The translations under genes were made by a program, and so were the position numbers. A stretch of 21,135 bases of DNA from Candidatus Zixiibacteriota bacterium (GTDB lineage: Bacteria; Zixibacteria; MSB-5A5; GN15; FEB-12): contig JAUXBO010000007.1 in assembly GCA_030619345.1 (NCBI GenBank), positions 1 to 21,135 on the forward strand, in the 5' to 3' direction. The notes beneath the pieces were generated by a model that was not told where the DNA came from, did no database searches, and was given only the letters and a program-made list of their open reading frames with translations. Shown one piece after another: positions 6,970 to 14,140 of this stretch (within the stretch, counting starts at the first letter, position 1; every line of letters starts with the position of its first letter).

Positions 6970-7514
6970 GTAGACAACCTATGAGCAAACTTCCAAGACA
7001 AGCCATAGAGGCCGAAGATCCAACTGTTGCCCTGGAGCAGGTGCATCCGGCAAAGCCTTTATCTTCCGCAGATGCAGAATTGTCAACAGTGTTCGAGCAA
7101 CTGGCCCAGAGGCTCTCCGAACAACACCAGGTCAATCGCGGCGTTATGGTTGTTTGCGATGATAGTTCTCGCGAGCTTGGCGTTGTATCTGTTTGGGATG
7201 AAAGAGGCATGAAAGAGGGTCTCACTCTTACCCTCCCATCCGAAGATTCACTATTCCATCAAGTTGTTAAAGATGGACGCCAATACGTTCAGCAAAAACT
7301 CTCCAAATTCTCCGGAAACTTTTTTGAACGCAAACTACTTCTGGAGGCGGCTACATCGTCGATGGTCCTCATGCCGTTGACTTCAAAAGAGCAGGTGGTC
7401 GGACTTGTTGGATTCAGTTCCGTCGCAAACGGATCGATACAGGAAATTGTCGGTGAAGAATTCCTGGCGACAACGTCAGTACTGGCCGGATTAATCGAAT
7501 CAAAAATCTACTGA
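6966..7514 (+). CDS. GAF-domain protein
   Basis: 182 residues, cytoplasmic. Residues 1-35 look unstructured. From about 37 to 182 the pattern is a single GAF domain: helix L-S-T-V-F-E-Q-L-A, strand G-V-M-V-V-C-D-D, E-L-G-V-V-S-V-W-D, a long middle helix (S-L-F-H-Q-V-V-K), strand S-S-M-V-L-M-P-L, then Q-V-V-G-L-V-G-F and a final helix. It has no output domain or obvious cofactor cysteine/histidine pair. The start ATG overlaps the preceding TGA, so it is translationally coupled to the NtrC-like protein and may act as its ligand-sensing or protein partner (inference). It ends 22 bases from the convergent mltG stop; no terminator is visible in the gap. Confidence 0.82.
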   Translation: MSRQPMSKLPRQAIEAEDPTVALEQVHPAKPLSSADAELSTVFEQLAQRLSEQHQVNRGVMVVCDDSSRELGVVSVWDERGMKEGLTLTLPSEDSLFHQVVKDGRQYVQQKLSKFSGNFFERKLLLEAATSSMVLMPLTSKEQVVGLVGFSSVANGSIQEIVGEEFLATTSVLAGLIESKIY

Positions 7515-7536
7515 TCCAAGAAGCTGGTATACTTAA

Positions 7537-8526
7537 CTAACGATCATTTCCTCGAATCTCCCGAATCGCGCGATTGTGTTCGGCATTAGTTTTTGAGAAG
7601 CGGTGACCGCCACTTTTATCAGCAACAAAGAATAGGAAGTCTGATTTGGCCGGGTTAAGAGCGGCTTTGATTGCTGCCAGACCGGGAGAATTAATCGGTG
7701 TTGGCGGAAGTCCCTTGTGCATATAAGTATTGTAAGGCGTATCTTTTTTTAGGTCTTTGGTCCACAACGGCCGGTCAAGGCCGCCCAATCCATAGATTAC
7801 GGTCGGGTCCGCATCAAGCTTCATGCTTCTAGCCAACCGATTATGATACACCGATGAAACCATCTCGCGCTCACTTCCCAAACCGGTCTCGGCCTCAATA
7901 ATAGATGCCAAAACAATTACCTCATCCACCGTGAGAGAGCCCGCAGTTTCATCCGGCCATATGGAGTCTGTAGCAGACCGGTACTGGCGAACCATATCGG
8001 TCAATACTTGATTAAGCGGATAGCCCCAGGGGAAAAAATAAGTCTCCGGGAATAGATACCCTTCAAGGCCCGTCACGTTCAATTCCTTTAGGAAGCTGCT
8101 GTCCTTGCTCAGCCTGATCACCTTAGTTGAATCATAAGACATGGTTCGATTGAGTATCTGAGCGGTTTCCCAAATAGTCGATCCTTCTGGAATCGTGACC
8201 TTTAACCTGAGAAAATCGGCCTCAACAAATCTTTCCAAAACTGACTTACAAGAATTAACACCGATAAAATCGTACCGACCCGGCGTAAGTTTTTTGTCAT
8301 CACCACTAATGCGCGCCACCAACTTGAGCGGCAACCGCGATTCGATCACGCCCTCTGACACCATTTGATCGACAATTTTTCCGAATCCGTCGCCCGGTTC
8401 TACAATTATCGATACCTGGCGATTTCTCAAATCAACATCCTGATTATAAAGCTTCAGCCCGATCAAGAATGTGACTGATAAGAGCATCAGAACGGCGGCG
8501 GTTATCTTATATAGAAATCGAGTCAC
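7537..8526 (-). CDS. mltG: Endolytic murein transglycosylase
   Basis: Inner-membrane lytic transglycosylase (YceG family) that cuts nascent glycan strands and so sets their length. 329 residues: one N-terminal membrane anchor (about 7-24), a LysM-like region (about 38-110), then the catalytic domain with E-G-Y-L-F-P-E-T-Y (155-163), catalytic Glu-211 in A-S-I-I-E-A-E-T, Y-H-N-R-L, D-P-T-V-I-Y-G and the N-T-Y-x-x-x-G-L-P-P-x-P-I segment. The start is GTG 8526-8524, overlapping the ruvX stop as GTGA. The ruvX-mltG pairing is common in bacteria. Stop at 7537-7539 converges with the GAF gene. Confidence 0.95.
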   Translation of the reverse strand: MTRFLYKITAAVLMLLSVTFLIGLKLYNQDVDLRNRQVSIIVEPGDGFGKIVDQMVSEGVIESRLPLKLVARISGDDKKLTPGRYDFIGVNSCKSVLERFVEADFLRLKVTIPEGSTIWETAQILNRTMSYDSTKVIRLSKDSSFLKELNVTGLEGYLFPETYFFPWGYPLNQVLTDMVRQYRSATDSIWPDETAGSLTVDEVIVLASIIEAETGLGSEREMVSSVYHNRLARSMKLDADPTVIYGLGGLDRPLWTKDLKKDTPYNTYMHKGLPPTPINSPGLAAIKAALNPAKSDFLFFVADKSGGHRFSKTNAEHNRAIREIRGNDR

Positions 8527-8957
8527 CCGACACCCCCCTGTTCATCGAGAAAACGTTGAAGGATTATCACAGCTGCGAGGCGATCGATACGCTTTTTGTC
8601 CTGACCAATTCGTTTTCCATGAGCATGTATAATACTTTCTGCTTCAAGCGAAGAATACCGTTCATCCACCTTATGGATTGGCCCCGAGTAAATTGTTGAA
8701 AGTCTATCTACAAATCGATCTATAGCCAGGCACATTTTGCCAATCTCACCGGATTCACTGAGTGGATAACCAACCACAATGCCGTTCGGCTCAATTTCCT
8801 TGAGTTCCCGCTCAAGCTGCGACAGGGCATCCGCGTTTGATTTTACATCGAGTGTCTTCAGGGCGGATGCGATCATGCCGGTCGGGTCCGATTTGGCCAG
8901 ACCAATCCGGCGTTCGCCGTAGTCAATTCCCAGAAATGTACGATTATATAAAGTCAC
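8523..8957 (-). CDS. ruvX: Putative pre-16S rRNA nuclease / Holliday junction resolvase-like (YqgF family)
   Basis: 144 residues with an RNase H-like fold. Known roles of the family are pre-16S rRNA 5'-end processing and resolvase-like nuclease activity. Visible motifs are G-I-D-Y-G-x-R-R-I-G-L-A (10-21), I-V-V-G-Y-P in the middle, V-D-E-R-Y-S-S, and the C-terminal D-R-L-A-A-V-I-I-L-Q containing the last catalytic Asp. The start is GTG 8957-8955. A Shine-Dalgarno is weak or absent and no convincing promoter was found in the 64 bases before it. It overlaps mltG. Confidence 0.95.
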   Translation of the reverse strand: MTLYNRTFLGIDYGERRIGLAKSDPTGMIASALKTLDVKSNADALSQLERELKEIEPNGIVVGYPLSESGEIGKMCLAIDRFVDRLSTIYSGPIHKVDERYSSLEAESIIHAHGKRIGQDKKRIDRLAAVIILQRFLDEQGGVG

Positions 8958-9005
8958 AAGACCAAAATTGTGTCCAATTGATTAATGCACAACCAAAAAC
9001 CGATC

Positions 9006-9024
9006 AAAAAAATCGGCCCGATTA
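9006..9024 (-). terminator. Weak intrinsic terminator-like hairpin at the stop of the secreted-protein gene
   Basis: On the minus strand AATCG-GGC-CGATT followed by a run of T (9012-9006) overlaps the TAA stop. The stem is only five base pairs with a three-base loop, and an alternative CCGAT/ATCGG pairing competes, so termination may be partial. Confidence 0.3.
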
Positions 9025-10284
9025 CGTTTTTCGTTCTTTACGCTTTGCTGCTGGAAAAAGAACATTGTTCAGCAGGAGCCGGTAGCCAGGTGAATTCTTG
9101 TGAAGAGAGAGATCGGTCGGAGGATCGTGAACCATGTGCCGATAGTCCTCGGGATCATGGCCAGAAAGAAATGTAAATGTTCCACGGCCAATATTACCGT
9201 GGATGTAGCGAACTTCATCAAAATTGTCCGGCTGTCCCAGCACTATAATTGACTTACGCAACAGAGATTTTCGGAACCCGGTCGTTTGTCCCATAAATCC
9301 ATCGACCGTATTAACGTGATTCTGCGTTAACATCGTTGGCACCGGATCAAGCTTAGCCGCAAAATCAAAGAGATAGAAAAAATCATTCTGCTGACCGGGA
9401 AAACGAGCCAGACGATCGGGATAAGTATCGATATCACTGTGCCGATAAAGCATCGGATCAGTCGTTACATGAAAGTTCTCAAAAGCAAAAGTTCCGGTAT
9501 AATCAAGCGCCTGCTGGGCTCCGGGATCAATCGGATCACCGTCAAATTCGCGCGGTACGATATCGACGCCATCGGCAGCAAGGGCAATATCGATTGTCTC
9601 CGGCGCGGAACACATCGAGAACAAAAACCCGCCCCGCCTGACATAATCGAAGATCGTGATCGCCACATCCCGTTTCATCAGAGATACTTTATTATATCCG
9701 AGAGCCGAGGCCATTTCCTCGTTGGTTTTTACGTCAGCCTGATACCATAGTTGATTTCGGAAGGCGGCGTAAAACTTGCCGTATTGACCAGTGAAATCTT
9801 CGTGATGGCAATGCAGCCAATCATAATCATCAAGAGCGGACGACAGCACTTCTTTGTCCCAGATTACATCATACTTGATCTCAGCATAGGTTAAGGCCAG
9901 AGTAACGGCATCATCCCAGGGCTGCGTGGTAGGCGGCGAGTAGACGGCTATCGAAGGCGCCTTTTCAAGTTCGACCCGTTCCATATTCTCGACTTCAATC
10001 CGCCTGAATATATCGGCCACCTGTCCGGCGCTAACCCGTTCGAAAGCAACTCCCATCAGAAGGCATTTATTTGCTGTTGCATCGGAGTTATCGGTCAGAA
10101 AAGAACCACCGCGGTAGTTCAGAAGCCATTGGGATTTCTCACCGTTGGACAGGGCCTGGAAAATAACCCCATAAGCCTTAAGGTGATCTGTCTGGGTGTC
10201 GTCCATGGGAATCAGTAGCGAAGCCGATCCGGCGCTGGCGGCGAGTGATAGCAGCAGTAATGCTGAGGCAAAAAGTGTCTTCAT
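9022..10284 (-). CDS. Secreted protein of the family often mislabelled 'asparagine synthetase B'
   Basis: 420 residues. Start chosen at ATG 10284-10282 because M-K-T-L plus a hydrophobic run and A-S-A-G-S-A gives a clean Sec signal peptide; ATG 10302 would add six residues. The mature protein opens with S-L-L-I-P-M-D-D-T-Q-x-D-H-L-K-A-Y-G and then W-L-L-N-Y-R-G-G-S-F-L. From memory this opening is typical of proteins in Bacteroidetes and relatives that databases call asparagine synthetase B. It lacks the N-terminal catalytic Cys and the ATP-pyrophosphatase motif of real AsnB. H-C-H-H-E-D-F-T-G-Q and S-M-C-S-A-P-E suggest a class I glutamine-amidotransferase-like fold (inference), with Cys as a possible nucleophile. 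Likely periplasmic, function unknown. 100 bases downstream of lepA. Confidence 0.82.
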   Translation of the reverse strand: MKTLFASALLLLSLAASAGSASLLIPMDDTQTDHLKAYGVIFQALSNGEKSQWLLNYRGGSFLTDNSDATANKCLLMGVAFERVSAGQVADIFRRIEVENMERVELEKAPSIAVYSPPTTQPWDDAVTLALTYAEIKYDVIWDKEVLSSALDDYDWLHCHHEDFTGQYGKFYAAFRNQLWYQADVKTNEEMASALGYNKVSLMKRDVAITIFDYVRRGGFLFSMCSAPETIDIALAADGVDIVPREFDGDPIDPGAQQALDYTGTFAFENFHVTTDPMLYRHSDIDTYPDRLARFPGQQNDFFYLFDFAAKLDPVPTMLTQNHVNTVDGFMGQTTGFRKSLLRKSIIVLGQPDNFDEVRYIHGNIGRGTFTFLSGHDPEDYRHMVHDPPTDLSLHKNSPGYRLLLNNVLFPAAKRKERKT

Positions 10285-10384
10285 ATTCTCAAGTATCGAC
10301 ATAAACTATTTGATTGCAACTAATCTTTGATACACCGGGGACGGCAAAAGTATCCCACAGGCGAGACGGAAAGTTCATGTAGGC

Positions 10385-12187
10385 TCAACGTTCTACTTCG
10401 AGAGCCGCAAGGAAAGCTTCCTGCGGTATTTCCACACTGCCAAATTGCTTCATCCGCTTCTTTCCCTCTTTCTGCCTCTCCAACAATTTGCGTTTGCGAG
10501 TTATATCTCCACCGTAACATCGAGCCGTTACGTTTTTGCGCAAAGGACGGATTGTCGCCCGGCTAACAATCTTGCTGCCAATAGTGGCCTGGATCACAAC
10601 TTCAAACATCTGCCTCGGAATCAAAGTGCGAAGTTTTTCGTTGAGATTCTTACCCCAGTTGTAGGCTCGCTCCCGATGAATGATTGTAGACAGAGCGTCC
10701 ACCGGCTCGGTGTTAATTAGAATATCCAGCTTAACCAAACTGGACCGACGGTAATACGGCAGCCCATAATCAAAAGAAGCGTATCCGCGAGTTGCTGATT
10801 TCAGCTTATCATAGAAGTCAAAAATGATCTCACTAAGAGGAAAGGCGTAACTGATACTAGCCCGGGTGGTCGACAGATATTCGGTCGTCTTGTACTCCCC
10901 CCGACGGTCCATAGCCAGTTTCATTACCGCGCCCACAAACTCATCGGGAACAATGACCTGGGCATCAACAAACGGTTCTTCAATATAATCGATATCGGCT
11001 GGCTTGGGCATATGAGCCGGATTATCGACTATCTTTTTTTCACCTGAATTCGTGTAAACAAAATACTCAACATTGGGAACAGTATTGATAATCGTCTGGT
11101 CGTACTCCCGTGAAAGCCGCTCGGTGATTATCTCCATATGCAGAAGTCCCAGGAAACCGGTACGAAAACCGAATCCCAGAGCCTGTGAAGATTCAGGCAC
11201 AAAAGTTAGCGAAGAGTCATTGAGTTTTAGTTTTTCAAGTGCTTCACGAAGTTCCGAAAAATTCTCGGCCACCGCCGGATACAGACCGGAGTAGACCATC
11301 GGTTTGACGTTTATGAATCCGCCCAGCGGTTCCTTGGCCGGTCTGGCAGCCGTTGTAACGGTATCCCCGATTTTGGTATCAGCGACTTCTTTGATCGAGG
11401 CAAAAAAATAGCCAACTTCACCAACACCAAGAGTTTCCTGCGGAACTTTGGTCAAACGCATATAGCCGACTTCGTCGGCCTCGTACACTTTGTCAGTCGA
11501 CAACAGCTTGATTTTCTCGCCTTGTCTCAGTACTCCGTTGACGATCTTCACGAAAGGCATCGCGCCGCGATAGCTGTCAAACGTTGAGTCGAATATCATC
11601 GCCTGCAGAGGCGCTTCGGGATCGCCGGAGGGGTGCGGGATAACGCGCACTATTTCTTCCAGGAGCCGATCAATTCCAATACCCTCTTTGGCCGAGCAAT
11701 GGATAACTTCCTCCGGTTGGCAGCCAAGCAGATCGACAATTTCCGCTTCTATCTCGTCCGGACGAGCGTTGGGCAGATCAATTTTGTTCAAGACCGGGAG
11801 AATTGCGAGATTGTTTTCCATCGCCAGATAGAGATTCGACAACGTTTGAGCCTCAATCCCCTGAGATGCATCAACTACCAGAATAGCTGCCTCGCAAGCT
11901 GCCAGGGAACGGCTGACTTCATACGTGAAATCAACATGACCGGGTGTATCTATCAGATTGAGTTGATATTGTTGCTTGTCCGCGGCTTTATAGAGCAAAC
12001 GAATGGCATGAGCCTTGATCGTAATTCCGCGTTCTCGCTCAAGGTCCATGGAATCGAGAACCTGATGTTTCATATTGCGATCAGAAATCGTGTGCGTTGC
12101 CTGGAGGAGTCGGTCAGCCAGCGTGGACTTACCGTGATCGATATGGGCAATGATGGAAAAATTGCGAATCTGTTTCTGATCTATCAT
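10385..12187 (-). CDS. lepA: Elongation factor 4 (back-translocating GTPase LepA)
   Basis: 600 residues, the normal family length. A ribosome-binding translational GTPase linked to 30S biogenesis and to translation under ionic stress. G1 is A-H-I-D-H-G-K-S-T near residue 14, G3 is D-T-P-G-H and G4 is N-K-I-D. The EF-G-like domains II, III and V follow, then the LepA-specific C-terminal domain ending in R-K-R-K-L-L-E-R-Q-K-E-G-K-K-R-M-K. The ATG at 12187 matches the conserved M-x-x-x-x-I-R-N-F-S-I-I-A-H-I-D-H-G-K start; the Shine-Dalgarno is weak. Its probable promoter lies at 12287-12315, upstream of the cdaA terminator, so the leader contains that hairpin. Confidence 0.98.
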   Translation of the reverse strand: MIDQKQIRNFSIIAHIDHGKSTLADRLLQATHTISDRNMKHQVLDSMDLERERGITIKAHAIRLLYKAADKQQYQLNLIDTPGHVDFTYEVSRSLAACEAAILVVDASQGIEAQTLSNLYLAMENNLAILPVLNKIDLPNARPDEIEAEIVDLLGCQPEEVIHCSAKEGIGIDRLLEEIVRVIPHPSGDPEAPLQAMIFDSTFDSYRGAMPFVKIVNGVLRQGEKIKLLSTDKVYEADEVGYMRLTKVPQETLGVGEVGYFFASIKEVADTKIGDTVTTAARPAKEPLGGFINVKPMVYSGLYPAVAENFSELREALEKLKLNDSSLTFVPESSQALGFGFRTGFLGLLHMEIITERLSREYDQTIINTVPNVEYFVYTNSGEKKIVDNPAHMPKPADIDYIEEPFVDAQVIVPDEFVGAVMKLAMDRRGEYKTTEYLSTTRASISYAFPLSEIIFDFYDKLKSATRGYASFDYGLPYYRRSSLVKLDILINTEPVDALSTIIHRERAYNWGKNLNEKLRTLIPRQMFEVVIQATIGSKIVSRATIRPLRKNVTARCYGGDITRKRKLLERQKEGKKRMKQFGSVEIPQEAFLAALEVER

Positions 12188-12213
12188 TTTATAGTAAACC
12201 TATCACCTAAACT

Positions 12214-12253
12214 CAAAAAAAGCCCGGCGAAACCTGACTGCTGCCGCCGGACT
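12214..12253 (-). terminator. Intrinsic terminator after folP-cdaA, inside the lepA leader
   Basis: On the minus strand AGTCCGGCG (12253-12245) pairs with CGCCGGGCT (12229-12221) as a nine-pair stem including one T-G wobble. A 15-base loop separates the arms and six T residues follow (12220-12215). This is the strongest terminator in the window. It lies 27 bases before the lepA start codon. Confidence 0.88.
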
Positions 12254-12286
12254 GAAATTCTACTTTGACTTGTACTGGCGAGCGCA

Positions 12287-12315
12287 AAGATATACTTGAA
12301 GAGCAGATTTGTCAA
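12287..12315 (-). promoter_or_regulatory. Sigma-70-type promoter for lepA
   Basis: On the minus strand, a perfect TTGACA (12315-12310), 17 bases, then TATCTT (12292-12287). Predicted start near 12280, giving a leader of about 93 bases that contains the hairpin at 12253-12214. If that hairpin terminates, the product is a short RNA of about 65 bases instead of lepA mRNA. Confidence 0.6.
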
Positions 12316-12342
12316 TTCGTATCTGCCAACCCAAAGCCCATT

Positions 12343-13104
12343 TCAACGGTTCAAATAACGGGCCAGTTTCTCGCGGAACTCATTACCCTTGATATTGCCG
12401 TGAAGGACACCGTCATAGGCAATTGACAATTGACTTGTTTCTTCGGAGACCACAATAACGACTGCATCGGAGACTTCTGAGACGCCCACCGCCGCTTTAT
12501 GGCGCATCCCAAACAATTTCGAATAGCGGAGATTAATAGTCAACGGCAGCGATGCCGCCGCCGCCACAATATGGTCGCCCGATACGATAACAGCGCCATC
12601 ATGAAGTGGCGTATACGGGGTGAATAGCGTGACAAGTAATTCCGAAGATAACTCAGCATTCAGTTCTTTGCCCGACTCAGCAAAATTCCGCAATCCTGTC
12701 TGACGCTCAATCACTATGAGGCCTCCATAGCGGAGTTCGGCCAGTCTTAGAGCCGCTTTTGAAATCTCTTCCAAAGATCTTCGTTGCTCGGCTGCAAAAA
12801 TCCGGTTGAAAATGCGGCTTTGGCCGAACTGAGCTAACATCCCGCGCAATTCTGGTTGAAAGACAATCACAAGTACGATAAGACCAAACGTCGCCAGATT
12901 AGAAAACAGCCAGGCCAGCCCCTCCAACTGAAACCAATAGGAGACAAATGCCACCAGAGCCAGAGAGAAAAGTCCGATTATTATCTGTGCCGAGCGCGTA
13001 CCCTGCATCAGCTTGAGAAGTTGAAAAAAGATAAAGGATACGATTAGAATATCGACAATATCTTTCAACCCAAAACTCATGAAATCATATTCAATTAGCG
13101 TCAT
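12343..13104 (-). CDS. cdaA: Diadenylate cyclase (c-di-AMP synthase, CdaA type)
   Basis: Condenses two ATP to the second messenger c-di-AMP at the inner membrane. 253 residues: three membrane segments (about 15-32, 39-57, 66-82), a short linker, then the DAC domain (about 105-240) with the L-H-D-G-A-V-I-V catalytic motif (Asp-169 to Ala-171) and G-M-R-H-K-A-A-V-G-V-S-E (199-210). The usual second motif is R-H-R; here the last Arg is Lys-203, a conservative change. The start ATG overlaps the folP stop as ATGA, with AGGA upstream as Shine-Dalgarno. Folate and c-di-AMP genes are paired like this in several phyla. An internal Met-9 is a less likely start. Followed by a strong terminator. Confidence 0.95.
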   Translation of the reverse strand: MTLIEYDFMSFGLKDIVDILIVSFIFFQLLKLMQGTRSAQIIIGLFSLALVAFVSYWFQLEGLAWLFSNLATFGLIVLVIVFQPELRGMLAQFGQSRIFNRIFAAEQRRSLEEISKAALRLAELRYGGLIVIERQTGLRNFAESGKELNAELSSELLVTLFTPYTPLHDGAVIVSGDHIVAAAASLPLTINLRYSKLFGMRHKAAVGVSEVSDAVVIVVSEETSQLSIAYDGVLHGNIKGNEFREKLARYLNR

Positions 13105-13982
13105 CTGGATTCCTTAACGGCCTCAATCAAACCCATCGCCTCAACTGTCTCCCTGACATCATGTACTCTAATAATATCGGCTCCCCCGAGAATAGCCACA
13201 GCGGCGGCAGCAATTGACCCGCCCAGTCGATCGGTGGCCTTATTGTCTCCGGGACACAACATTTCAATAAACGACTTACGTGACGCCCCGATTAACAACG
13301 GCAAATCCATCTGCTTCAAATGGTCGATCTGCGCAAGAATTGACAGATTATCTTCGAGCCTTTTTCCAAAACCGATCCCCGGATCAATAATCAGCCGGTT
13401 TCTTTCTATCCCTCGCGCTTCACAGAATTCAAGCCTCTCCCGAAAGAACAATATAATCTCACTGACACAGTCCACATATTTCGGATTCTGCTGCATATCT
13501 TTGGGCGTACCAAGCATATGCATAAGTATGACCGGCACCTCCCGCTCGCTGGCCAAGTCAGCCATTTTGGGATCAAACCTCAGAGCCGAGATATCATTTA
13601 TAACATCTGCCCCGGCTTCGATTGCTGCTTTCGCGACTTCAGCCTTGTAAGTATCCACGGAAATAGAAATCTTGGTTTCATGCCTGATCGCTTCTATGAC
13701 CGGCACAACCCGGCCGAGTTCCACATCCAAAGAGACCGGGTCGGCCCCCGGACGGCTCGACTCTCCCCCCACATCAATCATATCCGCGCCCTGTTGTTCA
13801 ATCTCAAGGGCACGATCAATCGCTTTTTTGGGTGACTCAAACTGGCCGCCATCGGAAAAAGAGTCGGGAGTGACATTTAACACGCCCATAACCAGGGGTT
13901 TGGCCAAACTCAGTTCTCGACCGTCAGCGAGAAGTATCGCTCTGAGTTTAGATACTGTGGCATTGACTGTCCGGCTTGACAT
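13101..13982 (-). CDS. folP: Dihydropteroate synthase
   Basis: Joins p-aminobenzoate to dihydropterin pyrophosphate in folate synthesis; the sulfonamide target. 293 residues, slightly long because of a 25-residue N-terminal extension. Motifs in order: G-V-L-N-V-T-P-D-S-F-S-D-G-G, I-D-V-G-G-E-S-S-R-P-G-A, I-S-V-D-T, I-N-D-I-S-A-L, I-L-M-H-M-x-G-T-P, I-D-P-G-I-G-F-G-K, G-A-S-R-K-S-F and the C-terminal R-V-H-D-V. The ATG at 13982 has a GGAG Shine-Dalgarno and its own promoter 30-60 bases upstream, so it starts a new transcript after the ftsH terminator. Confidence 0.97.
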   Translation of the reverse strand: MSSRTVNATVSKLRAILLADGRELSLAKPLVMGVLNVTPDSFSDGGQFESPKKAIDRALEIEQQGADMIDVGGESSRPGADPVSLDVELGRVVPVIEAIRHETKISISVDTYKAEVAKAAIEAGADVINDISALRFDPKMADLASEREVPVILMHMLGTPKDMQQNPKYVDCVSEIILFFRERLEFCEARGIERNRLIIDPGIGFGKRLEDNLSILAQIDHLKQMDLPLLIGASRKSFIEMLCPGDNKATDRLGGSIAAAAVAILGGADIIRVHDVRETVEAMGLIEAVKESR

Positions 13983-14012
13983 CGATCTCCATTCTCCGAT
14001 TTAACCTATTTA

Positions 14013-14042
14013 TATATAAGAGGTTCAGAGTCGCAAAATCAA
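14013..14042 (-). promoter_or_regulatory. Promoter for folP-cdaA
   Basis: On the minus strand TTGATT (14042-14037), 18 bases, then TATATA (14018-14013), which runs into TATAAA. The -10 region is strongly A/T rich. The site lies downstream of the ftsH terminator, and the leader is about 25 bases with a good Shine-Dalgarno. Confidence 0.5.
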
Positions 14043-14076
14043 GCCCAATGAGCCCCGACATACCATGAGGGCAAAG

Positions 14077-14114
14077 AAAAACCCGGCCGGTCCGTTTTGT
14101 ACGGCCCGCCGGGT
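14077..14114 (-). terminator. Intrinsic terminator after ftsH
   Basis: On the minus strand ACCCGG (14114-14109) pairs with CCGGGT (14086-14081) at the base. The stem extends inward through a one-base bulge and one mismatch to a short A-rich loop, and TTTTT follows (14081-14077). It lies 26 bases past the ftsH stop. Confidence 0.82.
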
Positions 14115-14140
14115 CAAATATTCTCATGAATATACTATCG

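Noticed and set aside
4205..7514. Calling the plus-strand operon a standard sigma-54 two-component system
   Set aside because: The phospho-acceptor, ATPase and GAFTGA residues are missing and no -24/-12 promoter is seen nearby.
9022..10302. Asparagine synthetase (asnB) annotation
   Set aside because: Signal peptide present, and no N-terminal nucleophile Cys or SGGxDS ATP site; the name would come only from database carry-over.
11633..12268. 211-codon plus-strand frame
   Set aside because: Antisense to the lepA GTPase domain and running across the terminator; a shadow of a highly conserved gene.
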